DNA of 64,000 nucleotides from Shewanella sp. MBTL60-112-B2 (GTDB taxonomy: Bacteria; Pseudomonadota; Gammaproteobacteria; Enterobacterales; Shewanellaceae): assembly GCF_019655055.1 (NCBI RefSeq), contig NZ_BPFA01000008.1:105651-169650 (forward strand). Reading direction: 5' to 3'. The notes beneath the pieces are model-generated. The model was given only the letters and a program-made list of their open reading frames with translations, was not told where the DNA came from and ran no database searches. The translations under genes were made by a program, and so were the position numbers. Below are positions 29,119-39,000 of the stretch, piece after piece; positions within the stretch are counted from its first letter, which is position 1; every line of letters starts with the position of its first letter.

Positions 29119-29130
29119 CGGGTCTTCTCC

Positions 29131-30897
29131 TTAGTAGGTACGCTTGATTGGCGGGAATGCGGCGCGAAGCTTAGGCTCCATGTTCACATCTCGCTTAGTC
29201 ATAAGCTCGGTAACTGGGTCAAAAATACTGTGACATAACCAGTTTTCATCATCACGCTCAAGGTAATCTTCACGTGAGTGTGCGCCGCGGCTTTCAGTGC
29301 GGAAGTTAGCCGCTGTCGCCGTAGCAATTGCCGTTGCCATCAAGTTATCTAACTCTAAACATTCAATACGCTGAGTATTAAATTCAGTTGAATTGTCAGA
29401 TAGCTTGGCATTCGCTAAACGCTCACGAATCGCTTTAAGCTCTTTAAGGCCTTCAGCCATCGCATCGCCACTTCTGAATACTGAGAAGTTCAGCTGCATA
29501 CAAAGCTGTAAGTCTTTACGAATAACGGCTGGGTCTTCGCCATCTTTGTTACTTTCCCAGCGATTCAAACGCGCTAGAGAAGCATCAATATCTGCTTGGC
29601 TTGCTTCTTTTGGTGTTGGCGTTTCATCTAACGCTTTACCTAAGTGTTGACCCGCCGCACGACCAAATACTACAAGATCTAACAATGAGTTACCACCCAA
29701 TCGGTTAGCTCCGTGTACCGATACGCACGCAATTTCGCCAACAGCAAATAGACCAGTGACTTCATCTTCGCTGCCGTCGCTATTTTGGCGAACAACCTGA
29801 CCGCTCACTTTAGCTGGCAGACCACCCATCATATAGTGACAAGTTGGCAATACTGGAATTGGACCGTCTGCCGGATCGATATGAGCAAATGTACGAGAAA
29901 GTTCACAAACACCTGGAAGACGTGCTTCAAGGGTCTCTTTACCTAAGTGATCAAGCTTAAGTAAACAGTGCGGACCTAATGGGCCATCTAGACCACGACC
30001 TTCACGAATTTCAGTCATCATTGAACGTGCGACCACGTCTCGAGATGCTAAATCTTTCGCGTTAGGTGCGTAACGTTCCATGAAACGTTCGCCGTCTTTG
30101 TTTAACAGGTATCCGCCTTCACCACGACAGCCTTCAGTTACAAGTACACCAGCGCCAGCAATACCCGTTGGGTGGAACTGCCACATTTCCATGTCTTGCA
30201 TCTGCACGCCAGCACGCATTGCCATACCCACGCCGTCACCGGTGTTGATATGTGCATTCGTGGTAGAAGCGTAGATACGCCCTGCTCCGCCTGTCGCTAG
30301 AATTGTTGCTTTAGCTTTGAAATAAACGATTTCGCCAGTTTCAATTTCGATTGCAGTACAACCAACAATCACGCCGTCTTCATTTTTGACTAAGTCGAGT
30401 GCATACCACTCAGAGAAAACTTCGGTCTTATGTTTTACGTTTTGTTGGTATAGGCAATGCAATAATGCGTGACCTGTACGGTCAGCAGCTGCAGCTGTAC
30501 GAGCAGCCTGTTCGCCACCAAAGTTTTTAGACTGACCACCGAAAGGACGTTGGTAAATCTTGCCGTTTTCGAAGCGAGAGAAAGGTAGACCCATGTGCTC
30601 AAGCTCGATAACTGCTTCTGGGCCGGTCTTACACATAAACTCAATCGCTTCTTGGTCACCGATAAAATCGGAACCTTTCACGGTATCGTACATGTGCTGT
30701 TCCCAGTGATCTTCGTGTGCATTACCCAGGGCTACGGTAATACCACCCTGTGCAGATACCGTATGAGAACGAGTTGGGAAAACTTTAGATAACAGCGCGC
30801 AGCTCTTACCTTCTTTAGATATTTGTAGAGCGGCACGCATACCGGCGCCACCTGCACCGATTACAACCGCGTCAAATTCGCGAACTGGAATACCCAC
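29131..30897 (-). CDS. sdhA: Succinate dehydrogenase flavoprotein subunit
   Basis: 588 residues. N-terminal FAD-binding [14 protein letters not shown], the covalent-FAD histidine in [10 protein letters not shown] and active-site stretches [21 protein letters not shown] and [18 protein letters not shown]. Peripheral cytoplasmic-face subunit of complex II. The stop codon of sdhD directly abuts its start (no gap). Confidence 0.97.
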   Translation of the reverse strand: MGIPVREFDAVVIGAGGAGMRAALQISKEGKSCALLSKVFPTRSHTVSAQGGITVALGNAHEDHWEQHMYDTVKGSDFIGDQEAIEFMCKTGPEAVIELEHMGLPFSRFENGKIYQRPFGGQSKNFGGEQAARTAAAADRTGHALLHCLYQQNVKHKTEVFSEWYALDLVKNEDGVIVGCTAIEIETGEIVYFKAKATILATGGAGRIYASTTNAHINTGDGVGMAMRAGVQMQDMEMWQFHPTGIAGAGVLVTEGCRGEGGYLLNKDGERFMERYAPNAKDLASRDVVARSMMTEIREGRGLDGPLGPHCLLKLDHLGKETLEARLPGVCELSRTFAHIDPADGPIPVLPTCHYMMGGLPAKVSGQVVRQNSDGSEDEVTGLFAVGEIACVSVHGANRLGGNSLLDLVVFGRAAGQHLGKALDETPTPKEASQADIDASLARLNRWESNKDGEDPAVIRKDLQLCMQLNFSVFRSGDAMAEGLKELKAIRERLANAKLSDNSTEFNTQRIECLELDNLMATAIATATAANFRTESRGAHSREDYLERDDENWLCHSIFDPVTELMTKRDVNMEPKLRAAFPPIKRTY

Positions 30898-31245
30898 TTA
30901 AACACCCCACACTATCAAAATGCCTGCTGCCAAATAACTGAAGGCTGCTACGACAAAAACAAACTGAAGTACACCACGTAGAGCAACACACTTTACATAA
31001 TCCGTTAGTACCTGCCAGATCCCAATCCAGGCATGAACTAAAATCGCGACAAGTGCTAGTAGTGTAAAGACTTTCATTGGCAATGCGCTAAACAAGCCGT
31101 GCCATGCGTCATAAGTTAGTGGAGAGCTACATGCGATAAACCCAACCAAAAAAATGGTGTAACAGGCTAGGATCACGGCACTTGCACGTATAAGAATAAA
31201 GTCATGGACACCACTGCGGCCAAGACTTGCTGCGTTAGTTACCAT
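30898..31245 (-). CDS. sdhD: Succinate dehydrogenase membrane anchor subunit
   Basis: 115 residues with three transmembrane helices and the heme/quinone-region histidine-containing stretch [21 protein letters not shown] (heme ligand candidate His). ATG at 31245 overlaps the end of sdhC by a few bases; an upstream TTG at 31251 is less likely. Confidence 0.93.
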   Translation of the reverse strand: MVTNAASLGRSGVHDFILIRASAVILACYTIFLVGFIACSSPLTYDAWHGLFSALPMKVFTLLALVAILVHAWIGIWQVLTDYVKCVALRGVLQFVFVVAAFSYLAAGILIVWGV

Positions 31246-31613
31246 ACCCAAATCCCCGCAATGATTGAAAACACTACTGACAATGCAATAGTGACTTTAG
31301 CCGAAGTCACGCCAGAAGAAAGTTCTTCCCAGTAGCCAGCATCCATCACTAAGTGGCGAATACCCACTATTAAGTGATAACCCAGCGCGGTAAGAATTCC
31401 CCAGACGATAAACTTAACCATAAAGTTATCAAAGAGAGATTGGACACCTGCGAAACTGTCGGCTGATGCTAATGATTCATTAAGCAACCAGATAAGGATA
31501 CCGACGGCAAACAGCATGATTACACCCGATACACGATGAAGAATGGACGCGATCGCTGTTGCAGGGAAACGTATGGTCTGCAGATCTAAATGGACAGGTC
31601 TTTGCTTTTTCAC
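31239..31613 (-). CDS. sdhC: Succinate dehydrogenase cytochrome b556 subunit
   Basis: 124 residues, three transmembrane helices. [23 protein letters not shown] is the family signature, and [13 protein letters not shown] carries the heme-ligand histidine. Start is the GTG at 31613 after GAGCAGAAC. First gene of sdhCDAB, divergent from gltA over 432 bp. Confidence 0.94.
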   Translation of the reverse strand: MKKQRPVHLDLQTIRFPATAIASILHRVSGVIMLFAVGILIWLLNESLASADSFAGVQSLFDNFMVKFIVWGILTALGYHLIVGIRHLVMDAGYWEELSSGVTSAKVTIALSVVFSIIAGIWVW

Positions 31614-31680
31614 GTTCTGCTCACTCTGCTCAATTGAGCTATTTTTTGTTATATGAACCGCTTTTGTTTAAATTCCAATC

Positions 31681-31696
31681 AGTGATTTAGATCACG
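31681..31696. promoter_or_regulatory. CRP-like site upstream of sdhC
   Basis: AGTGATTTAGATCACG contains the perfect core GTGA-N6-TCAC, 68 bp before the sdhC start. Nearby (about 31730-31742) the minus strand reads GTTAAATGTT, resembling an ArcA half-site. The rest of the 432-bp sdhC-gltA gap is AT-rich with no gene; a second CRP-like half (TGTGATCC near 31970) has wrong spacing. Confidence 0.5.
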
Positions 31697-32045
31697 GTTT
31701 GGAACTTTTACAAAAGAAAACTTGAAACAAACATTTAACAGTTTTAGCAACCACTAATTAAGCATGCAAAAAAGTGATAACTACTCGCTAATGTATGCAG
31801 CTCTTCTGAGCTGCGGCAAGTATACGTGGGTGAAATGTCAAATACAAACATCACATTATGCAAATTTTGTTTTTTTGGTAAAAAAATCTGCCAAGCCATT
31901 GCTGACACAAGTACTTTAGTCAGTTTAAGACCATGGTCTAACAAATTTAAACGCTTATTTAAATTGAAATGTGATCCAGATTCACTGTAAAGTGTTCACG
32001 TTTGATAAGCCGCACTCAATAAGAATGAAGTAAGGAGAATGGGGT

Positions 32046-33335
32046 ATGGCTGATAATATAGCCACATTAGAACTACCAGGGAATGATTCAATCGAACTGC
32101 CTATTAAAGAAGGTACGGCAGGATTTGATGTAATCGACATCAGTAAGCTAGGTAGCAAAGGTCACTTTACCTTCGATCCAGGATTTCTTGCGACCGCTTC
32201 CTGCGAATCAGCTATTACCTTTATCGACGGCGAAAAAGGCGTACTGCTACACCGCGGTTACCCTATCGACCAGTTGGCAGAAGAGTCTAACTATTTAGAT
32301 TTATGTTATTTGCTGCTTTATGGTGAGCTTCCAACTAAAGCGCAATACGACGAATTCGTATACACAGTAAAAACGCACACTATGGTGAATGAGCAGTTGT
32401 CTGCTTTCTTTGCAGGTTTCAGACCTGATGCTCATCCAATGGCGATGCTGTGTGGTGTAACGGGAGCGTTATCTGCATTTTACCAAGACTCTTTGGATGT
32501 GAATGACGAGCGTCACCGTGAAATTGCCGCCTATCGTTTGGTGTCAAAAATGCCTACGATTGCAGCAATGTGCTACAAGTATTCAATCGGTCAACCGTTT
32601 GTATACCCACGTAACGACTTAAGCTATGCCGGTAACTTCTTAAGTATGATGTTTGCAGTACCATGCGAAGAATACAAGGTTAACCCAATCGTTGAACGCG
32701 CGATGGATCGTATCTTTATCCTACATGCGGATCACGAGCAAAACGCATCAACGTCGACCGTTCGTTTAGCCGGTTCTTCAGGTGCTAACCCATTTGCATG
32801 TATTGCAGCGGGTATTGCGTCACTTTGGGGCCCTGCACACGGCGGTGCTAACGAAGCATGTCTAAATATGCTGGAAGAGATTGGCTCTGTCGATCGTATT
32901 CCTGAGTTTATTGCACGCGCGAAAGACAAAGAAGACCCATTCCGTCTTATGGGCTTTGGTCACCGCGTTTACAAGAACTTCGACCCTCGCGCTAAGGTAA
33001 TGCGTGAGACATGCCATGAAGTGCTTGCAGAACTTAAGGTTAATGATCCGCTTTTAGACGTTGCAATGGAGCTTGAGCGCATCGCACTAGAAGATGAATA
33101 TTTCGTATCTAAGAAGCTTTATCCGAATGTTGATTTCTACTCAGGGATCATCATGAAAGCTATCGGTATTCCAACAAGCATGTTCACCGTACTGTTCGCG
33201 TTAGCGCGTACAGTTGGTTGGATTGCACACTGGAAAGAGATGCTTGATCAGCCTGGTCACAAAATCAGCCGTCCTCGCCAGCTTTATACCGGCGATGCTA
33301 AGCGTGATTTTGTTGACTTAGTTAAGCGCGATTAG
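32046..33335 (+). CDS. gltA: Citrate synthase (type II)
   Basis: 429-residue hexameric-type citrate synthase condensing acetyl-CoA and oxaloacetate. N-terminal beta domain ([22 protein letters not shown]), then catalytic [10 protein letters not shown] and [29 protein letters not shown] ribosome-binding site. Divergent from sdhCDAB, forming a TCA-cycle block. The last 47 codons (from 33195, FALARTVGW...), the 3' UTR and the terminator are repeated in tandem downstream. The gene itself looks complete and is the intact parental copy. Confidence 0.97.
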   Translation: MADNIATLELPGNDSIELPIKEGTAGFDVIDISKLGSKGHFTFDPGFLATASCESAITFIDGEKGVLLHRGYPIDQLAEESNYLDLCYLLLYGELPTKAQYDEFVYTVKTHTMVNEQLSAFFAGFRPDAHPMAMLCGVTGALSAFYQDSLDVNDERHREIAAYRLVSKMPTIAAMCYKYSIGQPFVYPRNDLSYAGNFLSMMFAVPCEEYKVNPIVERAMDRIFILHADHEQNASTSTVRLAGSSGANPFACIAAGIASLWGPAHGGANEACLNMLEEIGSVDRIPEFIARAKDKEDPFRLMGFGHRVYKNFDPRAKVMRETCHEVLAELKVNDPLLDVAMELERIALEDEYFVSKKLYPNVDFYSGIIMKAIGIPTSMFTVLFALARTVGWIAHWKEMLDQPGHKISRPRQLYTGDAKRDFVDLVKRD

Positions 33336-33403
33336 CAACTTATTGATGATCTCATTTAAGCTCGTCACTTAAATTGAGGCAGAAATAAACTAATAAGTTA
33401 AAA

Positions 33404-33426
33404 GGCACTCATTGAGTGCCTTTTTT
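33404..33426 (+). terminator. gltA terminator (first of four)
   Basis: GGCACTC / GAGTGCC with ATT loop and T6. The same element recurs at 33685-33707, 33975-33997 (stem mismatch, GAGTTCC) and 34261-34284 (T-run broken by G) in the downstream tandem copies. Confidence 0.9.
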
Positions 33427-33475
33427 GTTATCTAGGCCTATCTTAAGTGAAATCAGGTATGTTCACTCAATATGG

Positions 33476-33616
33476 TTCGCGTTAGCGCGCACAGTTGGTT
33501 GGATTGCACACTGGAAAGAGATGCTTGATCAGCCTGGTCACAAAATCAGCCGTCCTCGCCAGCTTTATACCGGCGATGCTAAGCGTGATTTTGTTGACTT
33601 AGTTAAGCGCGATTAG
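33476..33616 (+). pseudogene. gltA 3'-end copy 2
   Basis: Encodes the same 46 C-terminal residues of citrate synthase with one synonymous change (CGT to CGC) and a stop. It lacks a promoter, ribosome-binding site and start codon of its own in frame; the in-phase GTG lies inside the terminator T-run. Almost certainly not translated as a protein. Confidence 0.85.
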
Positions 33617-33757
33617 CAGCTTATTGATGCTCTCATTTAAGCTCGTCACTTAAATTGAGGCAGAAATAAACTAATAAGTTAAAAGGCACTCATTGAGTGC
33701 CTTTTTTGTTATCTAGGCCTATCTTAAAGTGAAATCAGTTATGTTCACTCAATATGG

Positions 33758-33898
33758 TTCGCGTTAGCGCGTACAGTTGGTTGGATTGCACACTGGAAAG
33801 AGATGCTTGATCAGCCTGGTCACAAAATCAGCCGTCCTCGCCAGCTTTATACCGGCGATGCTAAGCGTGATTTTGTTGATTTAGATAAGCGCGATTAA
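33758..33898 (+). pseudogene. gltA 3'-end copy 3
   Basis: Same 46-residue tail, but the last residues read DLDKRD instead of DLVKRD and the stop is TAA. The front half resembles copies 1-2, while the end and following UTR resemble copy 4, suggesting unequal exchange between units. Confidence 0.85.
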
Positions 33899-34043
33899 CG
33901 CAAATATCTATCTTCTACAATTTAGCCAAACAGTATAAGCTCGTCACTTAAACTGCGGTATAAATTATCTAAAAGGCACTCATTGAGTTCCTTTTTTATT
34001 GCCTTTTTTATTACCTCTGTCCGGCCTATTCACACCAATATGG

Positions 34044-34184
34044 TTCGCACTAGCGCGTACAGTTGGTTGGGTTGCACACTGGAAAGAGATGCTTGATCAG
34101 CCTGGTCACAAAATCAGCCGTCCTCGCCAGCTTTATACCGGCGATGCTAAGCGTGATTTTGTTGATTTAGATAAGCACGATTAA
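34044..34184 (+). pseudogene. gltA 3'-end copy 4
   Basis: Same tail with I-to-V, V-to-D and R-to-H changes (ends DLDKHD) and several synonymous changes such as GCACTA for GCGTTA. The reading frame is still open, so divergence is mild. Confidence 0.85.
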
Positions 34185-34328
34185 CGCAAATATCTATCTT
34201 CTACAATTTAGCCAAGCAGTATAAGCTCGTCACTTTAACTGCGGAATAAATTATCTAAAAGGCACTCATTGAGTGCCTTGTTTATTACCCTTTTTATTAC
34301 CTATGTCCGGCCTATTCACTCAATATGG

Positions 34329-34378
34329 TTCGCACTAGCGCGAACAGTTGGTTGGATTGCACACTGGAAAGAGATGCT
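34329..34378 (+). pseudogene. gltA 3'-end copy 5, truncated
   Basis: Only the first about 50 bases of the segment (through GAGATGCT) are present, then the sequence becomes unrelated. From 34379 to 34929 there is no gene; the region is AT-rich with a C8 run at 34450-34457, and nothing else is recognisable until the RND-operon promoter. Confidence 0.85.
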
Positions 34379-34841
34379 GGATATTAGTTGCGTATTTTGC
34401 TCTCGCGTCCCTCATATCCTCCCTACCTGAGCCAAGTAAGCCGTATTTACCCCCCCCTTTACTCATGCAAGGCTTTAGGCACTCGATAGTGACAAGGGTA
34501 CTTATTTAAACTCGTTTAATTGAAATTTTTCTTCAAATAAAATTCATCATGAAAAATGCTAATAACAGCAAAAATGTGAGCTTTTAAACTAAAACTAGCC
34601 TTATCCTTCAGCGAAATACACGATACGAGCTTCCTATACTGCCTAATAAAACACCGCCCACATACTTAAGCAAAGCCGAAACATCGAATATTTGCGTTAT
34701 TTATACCTCAAAATATAACCCAAAATACAACGCAAAACACAGCCTCTGAATAACGAGTAAAACCATCAAACCAGCACCAAGCCACACTAAACCATTATTA
34801 AGGCTCCGCTAAACCTAACCTTTGTTAAAAAAACCAACATT

Positions 34842-34858
34842 TGTAACTTTTCGCTACA
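34842..34858. promoter_or_regulatory. Possible activator site upstream of the RND operon
   Basis: TGTAAC-TTTTC-GCTACA is an imperfect inverted repeat about 73 bp upstream of the -24 element. A similar, perfect TGTAAC-TATG-GTTACA lies at 48581 in front of another sigma-54 promoter. Weak evidence by itself. Confidence 0.3.
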
Positions 34859-34929
34859 TTCTGCGGTAAAAGCACTAAAACCCATAACAAATAAAACGTA
34901 ACCGACTGAATAATAAAGAATTTTGAACC

Positions 34930-34947
34930 TGGCACATATCCTGCTTT
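34930..34947 (+). promoter_or_regulatory. Candidate sigma-54 promoter of the RND efflux operon
   Basis: TGGCACATATCCTGCTTT: GG and GC separated by exactly 10 bases, and 10 of 12 defined positions match TGGCACGN4TTGCW. The predicted transcription start (about 34955) is 31 bases before the adaptor ATG. It also shows that the upstream in-frame TTG at 34923 cannot be the start. Confidence 0.6.
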
Positions 34948-34985
34948 ATCTGGCCTATCGGAAAAATGAATTAAGGTCTGCTTAC

Positions 34986-36047
34986 ATGGAAGCGTTAAAC
35001 AAAAATAAAATTATCCTCCCCCTACTACTAGCAACCCTATTAACTGCATGTGGCGAACAAGAACAAGCCAAGGAAGAGGAGAAGTATGCCGTCCCCGTTG
35101 AAACAGCCACTGTAATACAAGGCGATGTATCCTCTTTTTATAGCACTACCGCTACACTTGAAGCCCCTCAAGAAGCCAGAGTCGTTACTCGTGTCGCTGG
35201 GCTCATACAGTCAATAGAAGTTGAAGAAGGTGACAGAGTAAAAAAAGGTCAACTGCTAGCTGAAATTGACTCTAAAAGGCAGAAGTTCGATTTAGACCGC
35301 TCTCAAGCTGAAGTTGAGATCATCGAGCAAGAATTAAATCGCCTTAAGAAAATTAGTAATAAAGAGTTTTTTAGTGCCGACTCTATGGCAAAACTTGAAT
35401 ATAACTTACAAGCCGCCATGGCCAAGCGTGACTTAGCCGCATTATATGTACAGGAAAGCATGATCCGCTCGCCTATCGACGGTATCGTCGCGACACGCTT
35501 TGTGAAGTCAGGCAATATGGCCAAAGAGTTTGATGAGCTATTTTATATCGTTAATCAAGATGAGCTATACGGTATAGTCCACCTGCCAGAACAACAACTT
35601 CAACATCTGCGCCTAGGTCAAGATGCCGAGATCTACGCCAATAAACACACCCAAGAAACCACACACGCCACCGTTTTACGCATAAGCCCGATTGTCGACT
35701 CACAAAGCGGTACCTTTAAAGTTACCCTTTCAGTCCCCAATCAAAATGCGACTTTAAAAGCCGGCATGTTTACCCGTGTAGAGCTTAAGTATGATACCCA
35801 CAATAACGTCATTACCGTGCCTTATAACGCTTTGGTTAACCAAGATAACGAATTTGCTCTTTATGTTATCGATGGCGAAAACGCTAATCGTCGCAGTGTC
35901 TCTCTTGGTTATCGCGAAGCTGATACCGTTGAAATCGTCAATGGTATTCAGCCGGGCGAACAAATTGTGATCCGTGGACAGCAAAATCTTAAAGACCAGT
36001 CATTAGTTGAAGTCATTAATTCAACAGATCTAGCGTCAGCTAAATAG
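34986..36047 (+). CDS. RND efflux periplasmic adaptor (lipoprotein)
   Basis: 353-residue membrane-fusion protein linking an RND pump to an outer-membrane channel. Lipoprotein signal peptide with lipobox LTAC and lipidated Cys22. The usual order follows: beta-barrel start, biotinyl-lipoyl half (VVTRVAGLIQSIEVEEGDRVKKGQLLAEID), a short alpha-hairpin (about residues 95-145), second lipoyl half (SMIRSPIDGIVATRFVKSGN), then the beta-barrel and membrane-proximal domain (GMFTRVELKY...NVITVPYNALV). First gene of the operon. No TolC-type channel is encoded nearby, so a distant outer-membrane factor is presumably shared. Substrates unknown. Confidence 0.92.
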   Translation: MEALNKNKIILPLLLATLLTACGEQEQAKEEEKYAVPVETATVIQGDVSSFYSTTATLEAPQEARVVTRVAGLIQSIEVEEGDRVKKGQLLAEIDSKRQKFDLDRSQAEVEIIEQELNRLKKISNKEFFSADSMAKLEYNLQAAMAKRDLAALYVQESMIRSPIDGIVATRFVKSGNMAKEFDELFYIVNQDELYGIVHLPEQQLQHLRLGQDAEIYANKHTQETTHATVLRISPIVDSQSGTFKVTLSVPNQNATLKAGMFTRVELKYDTHNNVITVPYNALVNQDNEFALYVIDGENANRRSVSLGYREADTVEIVNGIQPGEQIVIRGQQNLKDQSLVEVINSTDLASAK

Positions 36048-36069
36048 CTTAGAAACTACGGAGCACGTT

Positions 36070-39000
36070 ATGTCTATTATAAAAACAGCAGTTAATCGAC
36101 CGGTTACAGTCTGGATGTTTATGTTTGCGGTGATTCTTTTTGGCATGGTGGGCTTTTCTCGCCTAGCCGTTAAGCTTTTACCTGATCTGAGTTACCCAAC
36201 CATCACTATTCGTACTCAATATGCCGGTGCGGCGCCAGTCGAAGTTGAGCAACTGGTCTCAAAGCCTATTGAAGAGGCGGCAGGTATTGTCAAAGGCCTT
36301 AGAAAAATCAGTTCAATTTCACGCTCAGGCATGTCAGATGTTGTGCTTGAGTTTGAATGGGGCACAGATATGGATATGGCAAGCCTTGATGTACGAGAGA
36401 AACTCGATACGATTGAGCTGCCCCTCGATGTTAAAAAGCCGCTTTTACTGCGCTTTAACCCAAATCTCGACCCAATAGTTCGTCTTGCCCTATCGGTTCC
36501 CGAAACCAGCAAAAGTACCTCTACAGCAATGAGCGAAACCGAGCTCAAACAGATGCGTACCTACGCCGAAGAGGAGCTCAAACGTCAACTTGAGTCCTTA
36601 ACCGGTGTAGCCGCTGTTCGCCTTTCTGGTGGATTACAGCAAGAAGTGCATATTCAGCTAAATCAGCAAAAGCTGACTCAGCTAAATTTAAGCGCCGATC
36701 TTATTCGCAACCGTATCGCCGAAGAAAACATTAACCTTTCAGCAGGTAAAGTGATCCAAGGCGACAAAGAGTACTTAGTCCGCACTTTGAACCAGTTCAA
36801 CTCTTTAGAAGAGCTTGGCCAAATCGTGATTTACCGTGATGAGCAAACTTTAGTACGTTTATTTGAGGTGGCGACGATTGCCGATGCCTTTAAGGAGCGT
36901 AATGACATCACTCGCATTGGTGACAAAGAATCAATTGAACTGGCCATTTATAAAGAAGGTGATGCCAATACTGTAGCCGTTGCGGGTAAAGTGACTGATG
37001 AGCTAGCTAAACTTAATCAGCATAACCCTAAGGCCGAACTTAAGGTCATCTACGATCAATCGGAGTTTATCGAAAGTGCAGTCAATGAAGTGACCAGTGC
37101 AGCTCTGATTGGTAGTTTGCTATCGATGCTTGTCATCTACCTGTTCCTCAGAGACATTATCCCGACGCTAATTATTTCAATCTCGATTCCATTTTCGGTT
37201 ATCGCCACCTTTAACATGATGTACTTTGCCGATATAAGTCTAAACATCATGTCACTCGGCGGAATAGCACTCGCTGTAGGGCTCTTAGTCGATAACGCCA
37301 TCGTAGTATTAGAGAATATCGACCGCTGTAAATCACTGGGTATGAATCGTCTCGAAGCTGCTGTTACCGGTACCAAAGAAGTGTCTGGCGCCATCTTTGC
37401 CTCGACCCTGACCACACTCGCTGTATTTATCCCATTAGTGTTTGTTGATGGCGTGGCTGGTGCACTGTTTTCAGACCAAGCATTAACCGTAACCTTCGCC
37501 CTTCTCGCCTCCTTGCTTGTGGCACTAACCACCATTCCAATGCTGGCGTCTCGTGAAGGCTTTAAAGCTTTGCCACCATTGTTAGAGAAAACAGCTAAGC
37601 CTAAGCCGGAAACAAAACTCGCTAAATTAAAACATTACAGTGCCACCGTGTTTTCGTTTCCCTTTGTTTTGCTATTTAACTATTTACCAAGCACACTGTT
37701 AACCTTAGTGCTTATCATTGGCCGCACTCTATCTTGGTTGGCGGGCCTAGTTATGCGTCCAATAAGCGGCGGTTTTAACTGGTTCTACAGCAAACTTGAA
37801 GGCTTGTATCATAAACTGTTAGCCGCTGCGCTAAAGTTGCGCGTACTCACTTTAGCAATAGCTATTATAGTAACCGCTAGCGCCGCCTTGCTGGTTCCCC
37901 GTTTAGGGATGGAGCTTATTCCACCTATGAATCAGGGGGAGTTTTATGTTGAAGTGCTACTTCCACCAGGTACTGAAGTTGCCCAAACCGATCGTGTGCT
38001 GCGTAAACTAGCGCTATCGATAAAAGATAGAGCCGATGTAAAACACGCCTACAGCCAAGCAGGTAGTGGCGGGTTAATGACTTCTGACACCTCTAGAGGC
38101 GGTGAAAACTGGGGTCGATTGCAAGTCGTCCTTCTCGACCACAACGCCTTTGATGCTGTGGCAGATAAGCTACGAGCTACAGCTATGCGCATTCCAGAAC
38201 TTGAAGCAAAGGTGCAACACCCAGAGCTATTTAGCTTTAAAACACCGCTTGAAATAGAACTAGTAGGTTACGACTTAGCTCAGCTTAAGCAAACTGCCGA
38301 TAACTTAGTCGACGCCCTGTCTGATTCTGACCGTTTCGCCGATATCAATACTAGTCTCAGAGATGGTCAACCAGAGTTGAGTATTCGCTTTGATCATCAA
38401 CGCTTAGCGGCTCTAGGTATGGATGCGCCAACAGTTGCTAACCGTATCGCACAGCGCATTGGCGGTACCATTGCCAGCCAATACACAGTACGAGATCGTA
38501 AAATCGATATCTTAGTGCGCAGTGAGCTCGATGAGCGCAATCAAATTAGCGATATCGACTCGATGATCATTAATCCTAATAGCTCTCATCCCATCTCTCT
38601 TAGTGCGGTAGCTGACGTTAGCCTAAAACTGGGTCCATCAGCAATCAACCGCGTCAGTCAACAGCGCGTGGCTATAGTATCGGCAAACTTAGCCTATGGT
38701 GATCTGAATGACGCCGTAGTTACTGCCCGCGATATTTTAGCGGCGCAAACTTTACCTACCTCGATTCAAGCTCGCTTTGGTGGACAAAATGAAGAGATGG
38801 AGCATTCATTTAAGTCACTCCAAATTGCACTCGTGCTCGCCGTATTTTTAGTTTATCTGGTGATGGCGAGCCAATTTGAGTCTTTACTGCATCCGCTGCT
38901 TATTTTAATTGCCGTGCCTATGGCGGTCGGCGGCAGTATTTTTGGTTTGTTTATCACCCAAACTCACCTGAGTGTTGTGGTATTCATAGGTCTCATCATG

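Larger units (their letters stand above)
33194..34378 (+). repeat. Tandem array of gltA 3'-end units (parental + 3 full + 1 truncated)
   Basis: The unit starts at GTTCGCG (33194 in gltA) and runs through the gltA stop and terminator to the next copy. Copy starts are 33194, 33475, 33757, 34043 and 34328, so periods are 281, 282, 286 and 285 bp. Copy five stops after GAGATGCT at 34378. Copies 1 and 2 are nearly identical; copies 3 and 4 share changes (GATTTAGATAAGC..., and a different 3' UTR). The junctions carry CACTCAATATG or a variant before the gene segment. Copies 1-2 and 2-3 are also preceded by ATGTTCAC, which occurs in gltA itself at 33180-33187, so the duplication may have begun at this 8-bp microhomology. 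No transposase, integrase or target duplication is visible. Confidence 0.95.

Noticed and set aside
31960..31990. TGTGATCCAGATTCACT as a CRP site for gltA
   Set aside because: Half-sites are separated by seven bases instead of six; the site at 31681 fits better.
33471..33530. Short ATG frame ([12 protein letters not shown]...) created at each repeat junction
   Set aside because: Out of frame with gltA, only 18 codons, no ribosome-binding site; a chance product of the junction sequence CAATATG.
33416..33616. Open frame of 66 codons over gltA copy 2 (and the 61-codon one over copy 4)
   Set aside because: The only in-frame start is a GTG inside the terminator stem/T-run, and the body is the copied gltA tail; no ribosome-binding site.
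33194..34378. Repeat array as a CRISPR
   Set aside because: The units are about 282 bp, derived from gltA, with no short spacers and no cas genes.
33194..34378. gltA tail copies as attachment-site scars of an integrated island
   Set aside because: There is no cargo between copies, and the copied unit includes the full UTR and terminator; kept only as a remote alternative.
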